Assembly: GCF_031085175.1 (NCBI RefSeq)
Contig: NZ_JAVHUY010000007.1
Coordinates: 186,001 to 250,000 of the forward strand
Source: Phytohabitans maris
Lineage (GTDB): Bacteria > Actinomycetota > Actinomycetes > Mycobacteriales > Micromonosporaceae
Reading direction: 5' to 3'
Length of the DNA stretch: 64,000 bases
Shown here: positions 25,330 through 34,649 of the stretch, in pieces
Layout of the letters: every line of letters starts with the position of its first letter
Position numbering within the stretch: position 1 is the first letter of the stretch
Translations under genes and position numbers: made by a program
The notes under the pieces: model-generated
Seen by the model: the letters and a program-made list of their open reading frames with translations, nothing else
What the model was told of the DNA's origin: nothing
Databases searched by the model: none

Positions 25330-28101
25330 ATGCTCACCGCCGCACAGGTCTGCGGGCCGGGATCCACCGCCGAGCCGCGCACGCCTCCGCGTACTGCCAT
25401 CGCCACCGTGTGTCTGTCCGGGAGCCTCGAGGACAAGCTGGCGGCCGCAGCCGCGGCCGGTTTCACCGGGGTGGAGCTCTTCGAGGACGACCTCGTCGCA
25501 TCGGATTGGTCGCCGGAGCGGGTGCGGCGGGAGTGCGATCGCCGCGGCCTGTCGATCGACCTCTATCAGCCGTTCCGGGACTTCGAGGCGGTGCCCCCTG
25601 ATCTCCTCCAGGCGAACCTGCGTCGGGCCGAGCGCAAGTTCGACCTGATGCAGCGGCTCGGTGCCGCCACGATGCTGGTCTGCTCGTCGGTCTGCGCGGA
25701 GGCGGTCGACGACGATGACCTCGCCGCCGAGCAGCTCCACGAGCTGGCCGCACGGGCGGCCGACCGCGGCATGCGGATCGCGTACGAGGCTCTGGCGTGG
25801 GGCCGCTTCGTAAACACGTACGCGCACGCCTGGCGGATCGTGCGCCACGCCGACCATCCCGCGCTGGGTCTGTGCCTGGACAGCTTCCATGTGTTGTCCC
25901 GCGGTGCCGACCCCGGCGGAATCCGGGTCATACCCGGGTCGAAGGTCTTTCACCTGCAACTGGCGGACGCGCCGCCGCTGAAGATGGACGTGGTGGAGTG
26001 GAGCCGGCACCATCGGCTCTTTCCCGGCCTGGGGTCGTTCGACCTGTCCGGCTTCGTCAGCCACGTGCTGACCACCGGGTACGCCGGCCCGTGGGCGCTA
26101 GAGGTGTTCAACGACGTCTACCGCCAGGCGGACCCGCGGCAGGCGGCGATCGACGGTATGCGATCTCTGTTGGTCCTTCAGGAGTCCATCGACCGCCGCG
26201 AGCCGGCCGCCGCCGGCCGCGAGGTGGTCCGGCCGGCCGGCTTGCCCGCGCCTCCTCGGTTGGGTGGCCTGGTGTTCACCGAGCTTGCCGTCGACGAGAT
26301 CTCCGGACCGGTTGTCGCGCGGACGTTGACCGCGCTCGGCTTCACCCACCGCGGACAGCATCGCTCCAAGCCGGTCCAGCTGTGGGAGCAGGCCGACGCC
26401 CGGATCCTGTTGAACTCCGCGCCACAAAGGACGGTCCCGCCGGGGACGGCGGCGATCTGCGCGGTGGCCGTGGAGAGCACGGATCCGACCGCTTCGGCTC
26501 TTCGGGCGCAGCGGCTGCTGGCGCCGGTACTGCCCCGGGTGCGCCAACCGGACGAAGCCGAGCTGAGCTCGGTGGCCGCCCCCGACGGGACCGCGGTCTT
26601 CTTCTGCCGCGGCGGCGCGGCGGACGAAGGGTGGCTGCACGACTTCGTTCCCACCGGGCGGACGCCACGATCCGACGGCTTGGTGACCGGAACCGACCAC
26701 ATCTCGCTCACCGAATCGGTGGACGACTTCGACCAGGTCGCGCTCTTCTACCGCTCGGTGCTCGGGCTGCGGTCCGGCACCACGACCGAGCTCGCCGCGC
26801 CGTTCGGCCTGATCCGCAGCCGGGCCGCGACCGACCCGGGCCATCGGGTCCGGATCACCCTCAACACCGCGCCGCTGCGCCGGGGCGCCTGGGCACCAAC
26901 GATTCCCAACCCGCAGCACATCGCGTTCGCCACGGACGACGCGATCGCCACCGCCACCGCCATGCGCCACCTCGGCGCCCCGCTGTTGAAGATTCCCGAC
27001 AACTACTACGACGACCTGGACGCCCGCCTGGCACCGCCGCCGCGGACGCTGGCGGCGCTGCGCGAGAACTCGATCCTCTACGACCGTGACGACCAGGGCG
27101 AGTACCTGCACTTCTATACGGAGATGCTGGGCTCCCGGGTGTTCTTCGAGGTGGTGCAGCGGATCGGCGGGTACGCCGGCTACGGCGCCGCGGGCAGCAT
27201 CCCGGTGCGGATGGCCGCGCACCGGCAGCGCCGGCTGATCGCGCTCCGCGAAGGCTCGCGGGCCGGGGACAGTGGCGCACACGAGTATTCGCTGGCGCAC
27301 CTGACCGCGCTGAGTCTGTCCCCGCCCGAGTTGGTGGAGGCCGCCGCGGAGGCCGGCTACCGGTATGTCGGCCTGCGCCTGACCCGGGTCACCGCGCAGG
27401 AGCCGCACCACCCACTCGCCACCGACCCGGCCTTGATGAGGACCACGAAGATTCGCCTCGCCGCCACCGGAATCGAGGTCCTGGACATCGAACTGGCCCG
27501 GATCAGCCCGCGCGAGGAGCCGCGTGACTTCCTCCGTTTCCTCGAGGCGGGCGCGGAGCTGGGCGCCCGGCACGTCATCACCCAACTGCCCGACCCGGAC
27601 CGCACCCGCAAGATCGACCGATTCGCCGAGCTGTGCCAACTGGCCAAGCCGCTCGGGCTCACCGTCGATCTCGAGTTTCCCTCGTGGACCGAGACCCCGG
27701 ACCTCACCGAGGCGACGCGTGTGCTGCGGGCAGCCGACCAACCCAACGCCGGCATCCTGGTCGACCTGTTGCACTTCGCCCGATCCGGATCCAGCATCGC
27801 CGACCTTCGTGACCTTCCGGCCGGCTGGTTCCACTTCGCCCACGTCTGCGACGCCCCGGCCGCCGTCCCCGCCACGATCGACGGTGTCATCCACACCGCA
27901 CGGTTCGAGCGGTTGTTTCCCGGCGAGGGCGGTATCGACGTGCACGGCATCCTCGCCGCTCTGCCACCCGGCATCCCGTACGCGCTGGAGATCCCCCGGG
28001 CGACACTCGTGGCCCAGGTCGGCGCGAAGGAGCACGCTCGCATGGCCATCGCCGCGGCCCGCGAGCATCTTGACCGGGCGCGGCGACGGCCAGCGGCATA
28101 G
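25330..28101 (+). CDS. QsuB-like 3-dehydroshikimate dehydratase with extra C-terminal TIM barrel
   Basis: A 923-residue, three-part enzyme. Residues about 20-290 are a sugar-phosphate-isomerase-type TIM barrel with the metal set of 3-dehydroshikimate dehydratases: Glu153 (AYEALAWG), Asp184 (CLDSFHV), Gln210 (HLQLAD) and Glu258 (LEVFND). Residues about 300-625 are a 4-hydroxyphenylpyruvate-dioxygenase-like VOC pair with His457, His530 and Glu607 as ligands. This order matches QsuB. Residues about 650-923 add a second TIM barrel with Glu782, Asp812, His838 and Glu887. The first part should turn 3-dehydroshikimate into protocatechuate; the role of the last barrel is unknown. A TetR operator lies 55 bp upstream. 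Confidence 0.85.
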   Translation: MLTAAQVCGPGSTAEPRTPPRTAIATVCLSGSLEDKLAAAAAAGFTGVELFEDDLVASDWSPERVRRECDRRGLSIDLYQPFRDFEAVPPDLLQANLRRAERKFDLMQRLGAATMLVCSSVCAEAVDDDDLAAEQLHELAARAADRGMRIAYEALAWGRFVNTYAHAWRIVRHADHPALGLCLDSFHVLSRGADPGGIRVIPGSKVFHLQLADAPPLKMDVVEWSRHHRLFPGLGSFDLSGFVSHVLTTGYAGPWALEVFNDVYRQADPRQAAIDGMRSLLVLQESIDRREPAAAGREVVRPAGLPAPPRLGGLVFTELAVDEISGPVVARTLTALGFTHRGQHRSKPVQLWEQADARILLNSAPQRTVPPGTAAICAVAVESTDPTASALRAQRLLAPVLPRVRQPDEAELSSVAAPDGTAVFFCRGGAADEGWLHDFVPTGRTPRSDGLVTGTDHISLTESVDDFDQVALFYRSVLGLRSGTTTELAAPFGLIRSRAATDPGHRVRITLNTAPLRRGAWAPTIPNPQHIAFATDDAIATATAMRHLGAPLLKIPDNYYDDLDARLAPPPRTLAALRENSILYDRDDQGEYLHFYTEMLGSRVFFEVVQRIGGYAGYGAAGSIPVRMAAHRQRRLIALREGSRAGDSGAHEYSLAHLTALSLSPPELVEAAAEAGYRYVGLRLTRVTAQEPHHPLATDPALMRTTKIRLAATGIEVLDIELARISPREEPRDFLRFLEAGAELGARHVITQLPDPDRTRKIDRFAELCQLAKPLGLTVDLEFPSWTETPDLTEATRVLRAADQPNAGILVDLLHFARSGSSIADLRDLPAGWFHFAHVCDAPAAVPATIDGVIHTARFERLFPGEGGIDVHGILAALPPGIPYALEIPRATLVAQVGAKEHARMAIAAAREHLDRARRRPAA

Positions 28102-28105
28102 GCTG

Positions 28106-30211
28106 TCAGTACACCTCGACCTTGCCGGTGGGGCGGGCGCTGTGCGGGTCGTTGAAGAAGTACTCGCCCTTCTTGGTGAAGGTGTACTGGAACGACTCGC
28201 CCGGCTGGAGGCGGATGTCGAAGAGGCCTTCGAAGAACTGGGTCGCGCCGTGGACGTGGATGTTGTCGGCCGGGTTGCGGAAGGTGACCGTGGTGCCGAC
28301 CGGTACCCGTAGGTGGGTGGGGGCCATCGCGTTGACCGCGGTCGACTCGGTGGTGCCGACCTGCCCGGTCGCGGCGTTGTAGGTGCGGGCGAGCACGATC
28401 GTGTTGTCGACGGCGATCCCCTCGACCGGTCCGCCGGAGACGGGGCGGCGCACGATTGGCGGCGGTGGTGTGGGGGCGGGTGCGACGGTGCCGCCGACCT
28501 TGAACGCCCACAGGTAGTCGCCGCGCGGCGCGGAGTCGCCGTACGGGATACCGGTGCCGCCGGCGTACACGGCGACGTACTGCACACCGTCCACTTCGTA
28601 CGCGATGGGGCTGCTGCTGATCGCCGCACCGGTCTGGAACCGCCACAGCTCGCGGCCGGTCCTGGCGTCGAGGCAGAGCAGGTTGCCGTCTGGCTGTCCG
28701 ATGTAGAGCAGGTCGCTGGCGGTGGTGAGGATGCCGTTGCCGTGGGCCAGGGAGTACGGCATCCGCTTCTTCCACCGCACCTGGTTGGTGCTCGGATCCA
28801 CGGCCACCACTCCGCCGGTCATGTACTCCCCCGGCGGCCGTAGTCCGTTGCTGCTCTCGGTCAGCGAGTGGGCGGCGGCCACGTACCCGTACCCGGTGTA
28901 GACGAGCTTGGTGCTGTGGCTGAACGACTGGTGGTTCCAGTCGGCGCCGCCGCCGTGGCCGGGGATGGACAGGATCGGCACGTCCCAGTGCGGGTCGTAG
29001 AGCTTGCCCCGCACGTAGTTGGGTACGGCGCGGTTGGGGTCGCCGGGCACCGCGGTGCCCAGTGGCTGGTCGACGACGCGGTTTTCGGTCCAGCCGCCCT
29101 GGCGGGGGAAGGGTTGAGTGGGCCAGGTCTTCTGGCGGGGTTCCTGCGGTACTGGCACCTCGTCGATGCCTAGTGGGGCGCTGCCGTCGGCGCGGTCGAG
29201 GATGAAGTACATGCCGGATTTGCTGCCGTAGACGACGAGCTTGCGCATCCGGCCGCGGATCCGCACGTCGGCCAGGACCGGCGCCATGCTGTTGTCCATG
29301 TCCCAGATGTCGTGGTGCACCGACTGGAAGTGCCAGCGGTAGGCGCCGGTCTTCAGGTCCAGGGCCACGAGCGAGTTGGCGAACAGGTTCTGGCCGCCGC
29401 GGGCGGAGCCGTCCTGTGAGGAGTTGTTGCCGCGGGCGTTGCCGAACGTCCAGTAGCTGAGCCCCAGCTCCGGGTCGAGGGCCGGGTGCAGCCACGGGGT
29501 GGCGCCGCCGACCTGCCAGGAGTCGCCCTCCCAGGTGTCGTTGCCGAACTCGCCCGGGCCGGGGGTGCCCCAGAAGTGCCAGACCACGTCGCCGTTCGCG
29601 GCGTCGAGGGCGAGTGCCGCGCCGCGGGCGCCGTCGTTGGTGCCGCAGTAGAGCATCCCGTCGTGGTAGGTGACGGCGACCTTCTCCACGTTGCCGTACC
29701 CGTTTACCTGCCGTTCCCAGGCGACCTGCCCGGTCCGTCGGTCCAGCGCGATCACCCAGTTGCCGCGGCCGTGGGTGTAGACCAGCCCTGCGCCGACGGC
29801 CACCCCGCGGCGGGTGAGGCTGCCGCGGGTCTGCTGGTAGGTCCACCGGGTCTGGCCGGTGGCACCGTCGACGGCGTGCACGTTGCCGAGGGCGGACTCG
29901 ATGTAGAGCACCCCGTCGACCGCGACCGCGGTGCTCTGGTTGGTGCCGGTGTTGAGGCCGCCCTCGATGCGGTTGACCCAGGCCGCGCCGAGGCGCTGGA
30001 CGTTGCCGCGGTGGATGCGGGCCAGGGACGAGTAGTTCTGGTTTCCCAGGTTGCCGCCGACCTTGGGAAAGTCGTGGCCGCCCGGGGTCGTGCACCGCGC
30101 TCGCGCACGGGTGCCGGCCGCTGCCGGGGCGGTGCCCGCCTCGGTGACGGCCACGCCGACCGCGGTCGCGGCGGCACCTTTGAGGAGGTCTCTTCGCTGG
30201 ATCTTTGCCAT
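28106..30211 (-). CDS. Tat-exported PQQ-dependent dehydrogenase with C-terminal cupredoxin-like domain (1)
   Basis: A 701-residue quinoprotein. The twin-arginine signal is MAKIQRRDLLKGAAATAVG. About 560 residues form the eight-bladed PQQ propeller, with W-docking repeats and the catalytic region SVHHDIWDMDNSMAPVLADV as in PQQ dehydrogenases. The last 100 residues fold like a plastocyanin (MAPTHLRVPVGTTVTFRNPA, HVHGATQF, YFFNDPHSARPTGKVEVY). The Cys and Met copper ligands are absent; the usual YxFxCxxH-type motif reads YFFNDPH. Paired IclR-regulon operators lie just upstream. Substrate likely an alcohol, sugar or hydroaromatic polyol. Paralogue of the enzyme at 45144. Confidence 0.88.
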   Translation of the reverse strand: MAKIQRRDLLKGAAATAVGVAVTEAGTAPAAAGTRARARCTTPGGHDFPKVGGNLGNQNYSSLARIHRGNVQRLGAAWVNRIEGGLNTGTNQSTAVAVDGVLYIESALGNVHAVDGATGQTRWTYQQTRGSLTRRGVAVGAGLVYTHGRGNWVIALDRRTGQVAWERQVNGYGNVEKVAVTYHDGMLYCGTNDGARGAALALDAANGDVVWHFWGTPGPGEFGNDTWEGDSWQVGGATPWLHPALDPELGLSYWTFGNARGNNSSQDGSARGGQNLFANSLVALDLKTGAYRWHFQSVHHDIWDMDNSMAPVLADVRIRGRMRKLVVYGSKSGMYFILDRADGSAPLGIDEVPVPQEPRQKTWPTQPFPRQGGWTENRVVDQPLGTAVPGDPNRAVPNYVRGKLYDPHWDVPILSIPGHGGGADWNHQSFSHSTKLVYTGYGYVAAAHSLTESSNGLRPPGEYMTGGVVAVDPSTNQVRWKKRMPYSLAHGNGILTTASDLLYIGQPDGNLLCLDARTGRELWRFQTGAAISSSPIAYEVDGVQYVAVYAGGTGIPYGDSAPRGDYLWAFKVGGTVAPAPTPPPPIVRRPVSGGPVEGIAVDNTIVLARTYNAATGQVGTTESTAVNAMAPTHLRVPVGTTVTFRNPADNIHVHGATQFFEGLFDIRLQPGESFQYTFTKKGEYFFNDPHSARPTGKVEVY

Positions 30212-30231
30212 GGGTCTCCCCTGATCGATAA

Positions 30232-30269
30232 GGTCCACCTGGTGGACCGATAGATCCGCTTGATGGTCG
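30232..30269. promoter_or_regulatory. paired 17-bp operators of the IclR regulon (PQQ dehydrogenase 1 promoter)
   Basis: GGTCCACCTGGTGGACC (30232-30248) is a perfect palindrome. GATCCGCTTGATGGTCG (30253-30269) starts 21 bp further. They lie 21-58 bp upstream of the PQQ dehydrogenase ATG (30211), overlapping the expected promoter. Confidence 0.8.
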
Positions 30270-30316
30270 CACGGTACGCTGGTTAACACGTTCGTGACAA
30301 GAGGGGCCTTGGCTGT

Positions 30317-31180
30317 CTACAAGGGACGTTTGGCGGTGAGCATCCAGCGCAGGCCGAGGAGCGTGCCGGCCATGCCGAGAAGGCTGAGCGGTGGCACTGG
30401 TTCGTCGAGCAGCAGCCATCCCCAGCCGACGCCGAACAGCGGGACCAGCAGGGTGACGCTCGATGTGTAGACCGGTCCTTCCCGGTCGATGAGCCGGTAG
30501 AACAGCAGGTAGGCCAGGCCGCTGCCGAGCACGCCGAGCGCCGCGAGCTGGACCACGGCGACGCCGGTCACGTGGGTCGGCGCAGGGACGACCAGCAGCG
30601 CGGGAGCCAGCGCGGCCGTGGCGCCCAGTTGCTGTCCGGCGGCGAGCGTCAGCGGCGGTACGTCGCCGAACCGGCGGGCCGCGTAGGCGGCGCCGTACGC
30701 GAACACGGCCGCGCCGGCGAGGCCGAGAAGCAGGCCGATGAGGTCGTCCCGATCGAGCCCGAGCTCGCGTTGGGCCATCACCACGGCGACGCTGACCCAG
30801 CTCACCACCAGGCCGGCGGCCGCGCGCCTGGTCGGCCACCGACGCGCGGCGGACGCCTCGATGGCCAGCGCGAACGCCGGCGTGGACGCGTTGAGCACGG
30901 CGGCGGTGCCCGCGTTGAGGCTGAGCATCGCGGCGGAGATGAGGGTGAAGGGCGCCGCCGCCGACAGTACGCCGAGGATCGCGTAGCTCCACAAAGGACG
31001 GCCGCGTAGTGGATGGCGGCCAGCGACCGCGGCCACCAGCAGCAGCACCCCTCCAATCAGTGTGCGCCCAGCCGTGACCGGCACCGGACCGAGGACCGGG
31101 ACGACCGCGCGGACGAACACGTATGACAGGCCGAAGAGCGCGCCGCAGGCCACCAGGAGCGGGACGGAACCGCGGCGCAC
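30317..31180 (-). CDS. EamA/DMT-family permease
   Basis: A 287-residue membrane protein with ten predicted helices in two EamA repeats (VPLLVACGALFGLSYVFVRA and the second half with LLGLAGAAVFAYGAAYAARR). The family exports or imports small metabolites. GTG 31180 lies three bases after the livF stop, so it is the last gene of the ALDH-ThDP-Liv operon. Its cargo may be a pathway substrate or product. The start codon is the least certain part. Confidence 0.85.
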   Translation of the reverse strand: MRRGSVPLLVACGALFGLSYVFVRAVVPVLGPVPVTAGRTLIGGVLLLVAAVAGRHPLRGRPLWSYAILGVLSAAAPFTLISAAMLSLNAGTAAVLNASTPAFALAIEASAARRWPTRRAAAGLVVSWVSVAVVMAQRELGLDRDDLIGLLLGLAGAAVFAYGAAYAARRFGDVPPLTLAAGQQLGATAALAPALLVVPAPTHVTGVAVVQLAALGVLGSGLAYLLFYRLIDREGPVYTSSVTLLVPLFGVGWGWLLLDEPVPPLSLLGMAGTLLGLRWMLTAKRPL

Positions 31181-31183
31181 CCG

Positions 31184-31894
31184 TCAGAGGCCGAGGTAGA
31201 TCTGGCGGACCCGGGGGTCTTCCCGGAGCTGCTCGGACGTGCCGTTCATGGCGACGATCCCGTTCTCCATCACCAGGCATTCGGTGGTGACCTCGAAGGT
31301 CAGCTTGGCGTTCTGTTCGACCAGCAGGATGCCCAGCCCGTCGCGGTTGAGCTTCTGCAGGACGGCGACGATGTTTTCGACGAGCTTTGGGGACAGGCCC
31401 ATCGACGGCTCGTCCAGCAGCATCAGGCGCGGGGCGGACATCAGCGCCCGGCCGATGGCGAGCATCTGTTGCTGCCCGCCTGACAGGGCGCCGGCGAGCC
31501 GGTGCCGCATCTCGCCGAGCACCGGGAAGAGGGTGTAGACCTCGTCGAGGGTGTCGAGGGTGGCGCCCTTCCACGGCTTGCTGTATGCGCCCAGGAGCAG
31601 GTTCTTCTCCACCGGCAGGCCGGGGAAGACGTGCCGGCCTTCGGGCACGTAGCCGATGCCGTACCGGACCATCTTGCGGCCGGGCACCCGGGTCAGGTCG
31701 TGCTCGCCGAACCGGATGGAGCGGACCGTGCGGGGTACGAGCCCCATCAGCGCTTTGAGGGTGGAGGTCTTGCCCGCCCCGTTGGCCCCGATGATGCCGA
31801 CCGACTGTCCAGGTGCGACAGTGAACCCGATGTCCTGGGCCGCGCAAACGCCACCGTAGTGGACGGACAGCCCGTCGACCACGAGGGTGGTCAC
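31184..31894 (-). CDS. branched-chain/organic-acid ABC transporter ATPase, LivF-type
   Basis: A 236-residue ATPase. It shows Walker A GANGAGKTSTLKALMG, signature ALSGGQQQMLAIGRALM, Walker B LMLLDEPSMGLSP and LVEQNAKLTFEV, typical of LivF. The GTG start overlaps the stop of the LivM-LivG gene (GTGA at 31891-31894). In this context the HAAT-family importer more probably carries an aromatic or hydroxy acid than an amino acid; that is inference from neighbours. Confidence 0.92.
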   Translation of the reverse strand: MTTLVVDGLSVHYGGVCAAQDIGFTVAPGQSVGIIGANGAGKTSTLKALMGLVPRTVRSIRFGEHDLTRVPGRKMVRYGIGYVPEGRHVFPGLPVEKNLLLGAYSKPWKGATLDTLDEVYTLFPVLGEMRHRLAGALSGGQQQMLAIGRALMSAPRLMLLDEPSMGLSPKLVENIVAVLQKLNRDGLGILLVEQNAKLTFEVTTECLVMENGIVAMNGTSEQLREDPRVRQIYLGL

Positions 31895-33717
31895 AGCTTC
31901 ACCTCCGTAGCCTGCGTAGCCTCCTCGGCGGCCGGTACGTCGATGACCGTGCTGTCGCCGAGGTACGCCTCGATCACGTGTGGGTCGACCGCGACCCGTG
32001 CCGGTTCGCCGTCGGCGATGATCCGCCCGTTGGACAGGACCGTGACCTGGTCGCACAGTGACATGACCAGACCCATGTTGTGTTCGATGACCACGACGGT
32101 GACGCCGGCGCCGCGGATCGAGCGGACGATCTCAGCGAGCTGGCGCACCTCCTCGCCGTTGAGGCCGGCGGCCGGCTCGTCGAGCAGCAGCAGCCGTGGT
32201 GTGGCGGCCATGGCCCGGGCGACTTCGACCCGGCGCTGGATGCCGTACGGCAGGGCGCCGGGCAGGCTGTCCGCGAAGTCGGTCAGCCCGAAGCGTTCCA
32301 GGATCTGGTCGGCCCGGCGGCGCAGCTCGCGGTCGTGCCGCCAGACGCCCACCTGCCAGACCGCGTACCGCCAGATGCTGCGGATCCGGCTGCGGTCCAG
32401 TGCCACGAGGACGTTCTCCCGCACGGTGAGGGCGGCAAACAGGCGCAGGTTCTGGAAGGTCCGGGCGATGCCGGCCTGGGCCAGGCGGTACGGGCGGGCC
32501 GCGGTCAGGTCGGTGCCGGCGATGGCCACCCGTCCGGCGCTGGGTTTGTAGAGGCCGCTGACCACGTTGAACAGGGTGGTCTTGCCGGAGCCGTTCGGGC
32601 CGACGATGCCGCGGATCTGTCCGGCCGGGACGGTCAGCGTGATGTCCTGCAACGCGGTCAGGCCGCGGAAGTGCTTGCTCACACCGGTGACCTCGAGCAT
32701 CGGTCCGGCCTGGGGCGCCGGCGCCTGGCCGTAGGGTTGGAAGGGGCGTAGCGCGCCGGCGGTGGCCGCACCGCCGGGCAGCCAGCCGCGTCGACGCAGC
32801 CAGCCCGTCACCCGCCTGGGCAGGCCGGCCAGGCCGGTGGGGGCGAACACGACGGTGAGCACGACGACCGAGCCGTAGGCGACCTGGGCGTAGGTCGGGT
32901 AGTCCACGAGCAGTTCGCGGACCAGGGCGAGGCTGATCGCGCCGATGACGCATCCGACCAGGCTCTGCCGCCCGCCGATGATCACCATGGCGAGCAGCAG
33001 GAACATGTTGGCGATGCTGAACGTCTCCGGGGCCACGTACCGGATCAGGCCGGCGTAGAGCACGCCCGCGATACCGCCGTACACGCCGGCGAACAGGAAC
33101 GCCGTCATCCGCAGCATCGGCACCTCGACACCGACCGCGCCGGCGGCGAGGGCGTCGTCGCGCATGGCCCGCATCCGCCGGCCCAGCGGGGTGCGGACCA
33201 CGAAGATGCCGAACGCCAACGCGACGGCGAAGACGATCAGTTCGACGTAGTAGAACAGGTACTCGCTGGACAGGTCGACGCCGGGCAGCTGCGGGCGGGG
33301 GATGCCGGTGATGCCCTCCGCTCCCCCGGCCAGGTGGGAGTTGGTGACCCAGTTGGTGAAGGCCAGCGCCAGCCCGAGCGTGACGATGCCCAGGTAGTGC
33401 GACTGCATGCGCAGCGCGGGGGTACCCACCAGCAGGCCGATGGCGGCCGCGGCCAGGATCGCCACGACCGCGGCGGCCCAGAACCCCCACCCGGACTTGG
33501 TGGTGAGGATGGCGGTGACGTACGCGCCGACGCCGAAGAACGCGACCTGGGCGAGGTTGATCTGGCCGGCGATGCCCATGGCGAGGCCGAGCCCGATGGC
33601 CAGCAGCGCGTACAGCAGCATCACGTTGACCACGTGGATGGCGTACGAGTCCAGCTGGTACGGCAGTAGCCAGGCGGCCACGCCGAGCAGGGCGATGCCG
33701 CCGACGCGGTACCTCAT
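31891..33717 (-). CDS. LivM-LivG fusion: ABC permease plus ATPase
   Basis: A 608-residue fusion. Residues 1-330 are a LivM permease (LGLAMGIAGQINLAQVAFFGVGAYVTAIL, MVIIGGRQSLVGCVIGA). After a Gly/Ala/Pro linker, residues about 355-595 are a LivG ATPase with GPNGSGKTTLFNVVSG, ARTFQNLRLF, LPYGIQRRVEVARAM and LLLDEPAAGLN. The acidic C-terminus ends EEATQATEVKL. Such fusions are known in HAAT transporters. The ATG overlaps the LivH stop by four bases. Confidence 0.93.
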   Translation of the reverse strand: MRYRVGGIALLGVAAWLLPYQLDSYAIHVVNVMLLYALLAIGLGLAMGIAGQINLAQVAFFGVGAYVTAILTTKSGWGFWAAAVVAILAAAAIGLLVGTPALRMQSHYLGIVTLGLALAFTNWVTNSHLAGGAEGITGIPRPQLPGVDLSSEYLFYYVELIVFAVALAFGIFVVRTPLGRRMRAMRDDALAAGAVGVEVPMLRMTAFLFAGVYGGIAGVLYAGLIRYVAPETFSIANMFLLLAMVIIGGRQSLVGCVIGAISLALVRELLVDYPTYAQVAYGSVVVLTVVFAPTGLAGLPRRVTGWLRRRGWLPGGAATAGALRPFQPYGQAPAPQAGPMLEVTGVSKHFRGLTALQDITLTVPAGQIRGIVGPNGSGKTTLFNVVSGLYKPSAGRVAIAGTDLTAARPYRLAQAGIARTFQNLRLFAALTVRENVLVALDRSRIRSIWRYAVWQVGVWRHDRELRRRADQILERFGLTDFADSLPGALPYGIQRRVEVARAMAATPRLLLLDEPAAGLNGEEVRQLAEIVRSIRGAGVTVVVIEHNMGLVMSLCDQVTVLSNGRIIADGEPARVAVDPHVIEAYLGDSTVIDVPAAEEATQATEVKL

Positions 33718-34583
33718 GCGCGGTTCACCGTCCTTTCCCCGAAGATGCCGGTCGGCCGGACCATGATGATCACGGTGAAGACCAGGAACGTGACCAGTTC
33801 CGAGTAGCCCTGGAAGTGGCCGGCGGTGAAGCCGTCGAGCACCCCGATGCACAGGCCGCCGATGATCGCGCCGGGAATGCTGCCGAAGCCGCCGAGGATC
33901 GCCGCGGCGAACCCCTTGATGCCGAGCGTGCCGCCCATCGCCGGGCTGACGTACAGCAGCGGGCCGACCAGCCCGCCGGCGAGGGCGGCGAGTCCGGCGC
34001 CGATCATGAACGCGATGGAGTTGCTGCGGCCCACGTGGATGCCGACCGCGGTGGCCGCCTGGTGGTCCATGGCGACGGCTTGCATCGCGGCGCCCCGCTT
34101 GGTGCGCTGTAGGAACAGCACCAGCACGGCAGTGGCGGCCGCGGCGATGGCGAGCACGACCAGGTCGTAGGTGCGGATCCGGATGCCGAACACGTCCAGC
34201 GGCGCGCCTGGCACGGGTGAGGGCACCGCCCGGCCGGTGGCGCCCCAGATGATGATCGCGAGGGCCTCCAGGACGATGCCGAACCCGATCGTGCCGATGA
34301 GCATCAGGTCGAAGTCCTTGTTTTCCAGCGGGCGCAGCACGCGTTCGATGACGATGCCGATAAGGCCGGTCACCACCAGAGCGATCACCATCGCCGCCGC
34401 GAACGGCAGCTTCGCGGACAGGTAGAAGGTGGAGGCGAAGTAGGCGCCGATCATGACGACGTTGCCGTGCGCGAAGTTGACCAGCCCCATGGTGCGGTAG
34501 ACCAGCGAGAAGCCCATCGCGACCAACGCGTAGATCGCGCCGAGGCTCAGCCCTCCGATGAACGTCTGGATGGTGACTTGCAT
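33714..34583 (-). CDS. ABC transporter permease, LivH-type
   Basis: A 289-residue inner-membrane permease with eight helices. LivH motifs are MGFSLVYRTMGLVNFAHGNVVMIGAY at the N-terminus and GLAALAGGLVGPLLYVSPAMGG then GGFGSIPGAIIGGLCIGVLDGF near the end. It partners the LivM half of the downstream fusion. It lies 66 bases after the binding-protein gene. Confidence 0.93.
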   Translation of the reverse strand: MQVTIQTFIGGLSLGAIYALVAMGFSLVYRTMGLVNFAHGNVVMIGAYFASTFYLSAKLPFAAAMVIALVVTGLIGIVIERVLRPLENKDFDLMLIGTIGFGIVLEALAIIIWGATGRAVPSPVPGAPLDVFGIRIRTYDLVVLAIAAAATAVLVLFLQRTKRGAAMQAVAMDHQAATAVGIHVGRSNSIAFMIGAGLAALAGGLVGPLLYVSPAMGGTLGIKGFAAAILGGFGSIPGAIIGGLCIGVLDGFTAGHFQGYSELVTFLVFTVIIMVRPTGIFGERTVNRA

Positions 34584-34649
34584 GGTTCTCCCTGTGGGTG
34601 GGCAAACCCCGGGGCCGCGGTGAGCGCCGCCCCGGGGATCACGACATCG

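Noticed and set aside
27357-31847. A very long minus-strand open frame of almost 1500 codons across several genes
   Set aside because: It lies out of frame over the QsuB-like, PQQ dehydrogenase, EamA and LivF genes, has Arg/Pro/His-rich composition, and no family motif. It is a product of high GC content.
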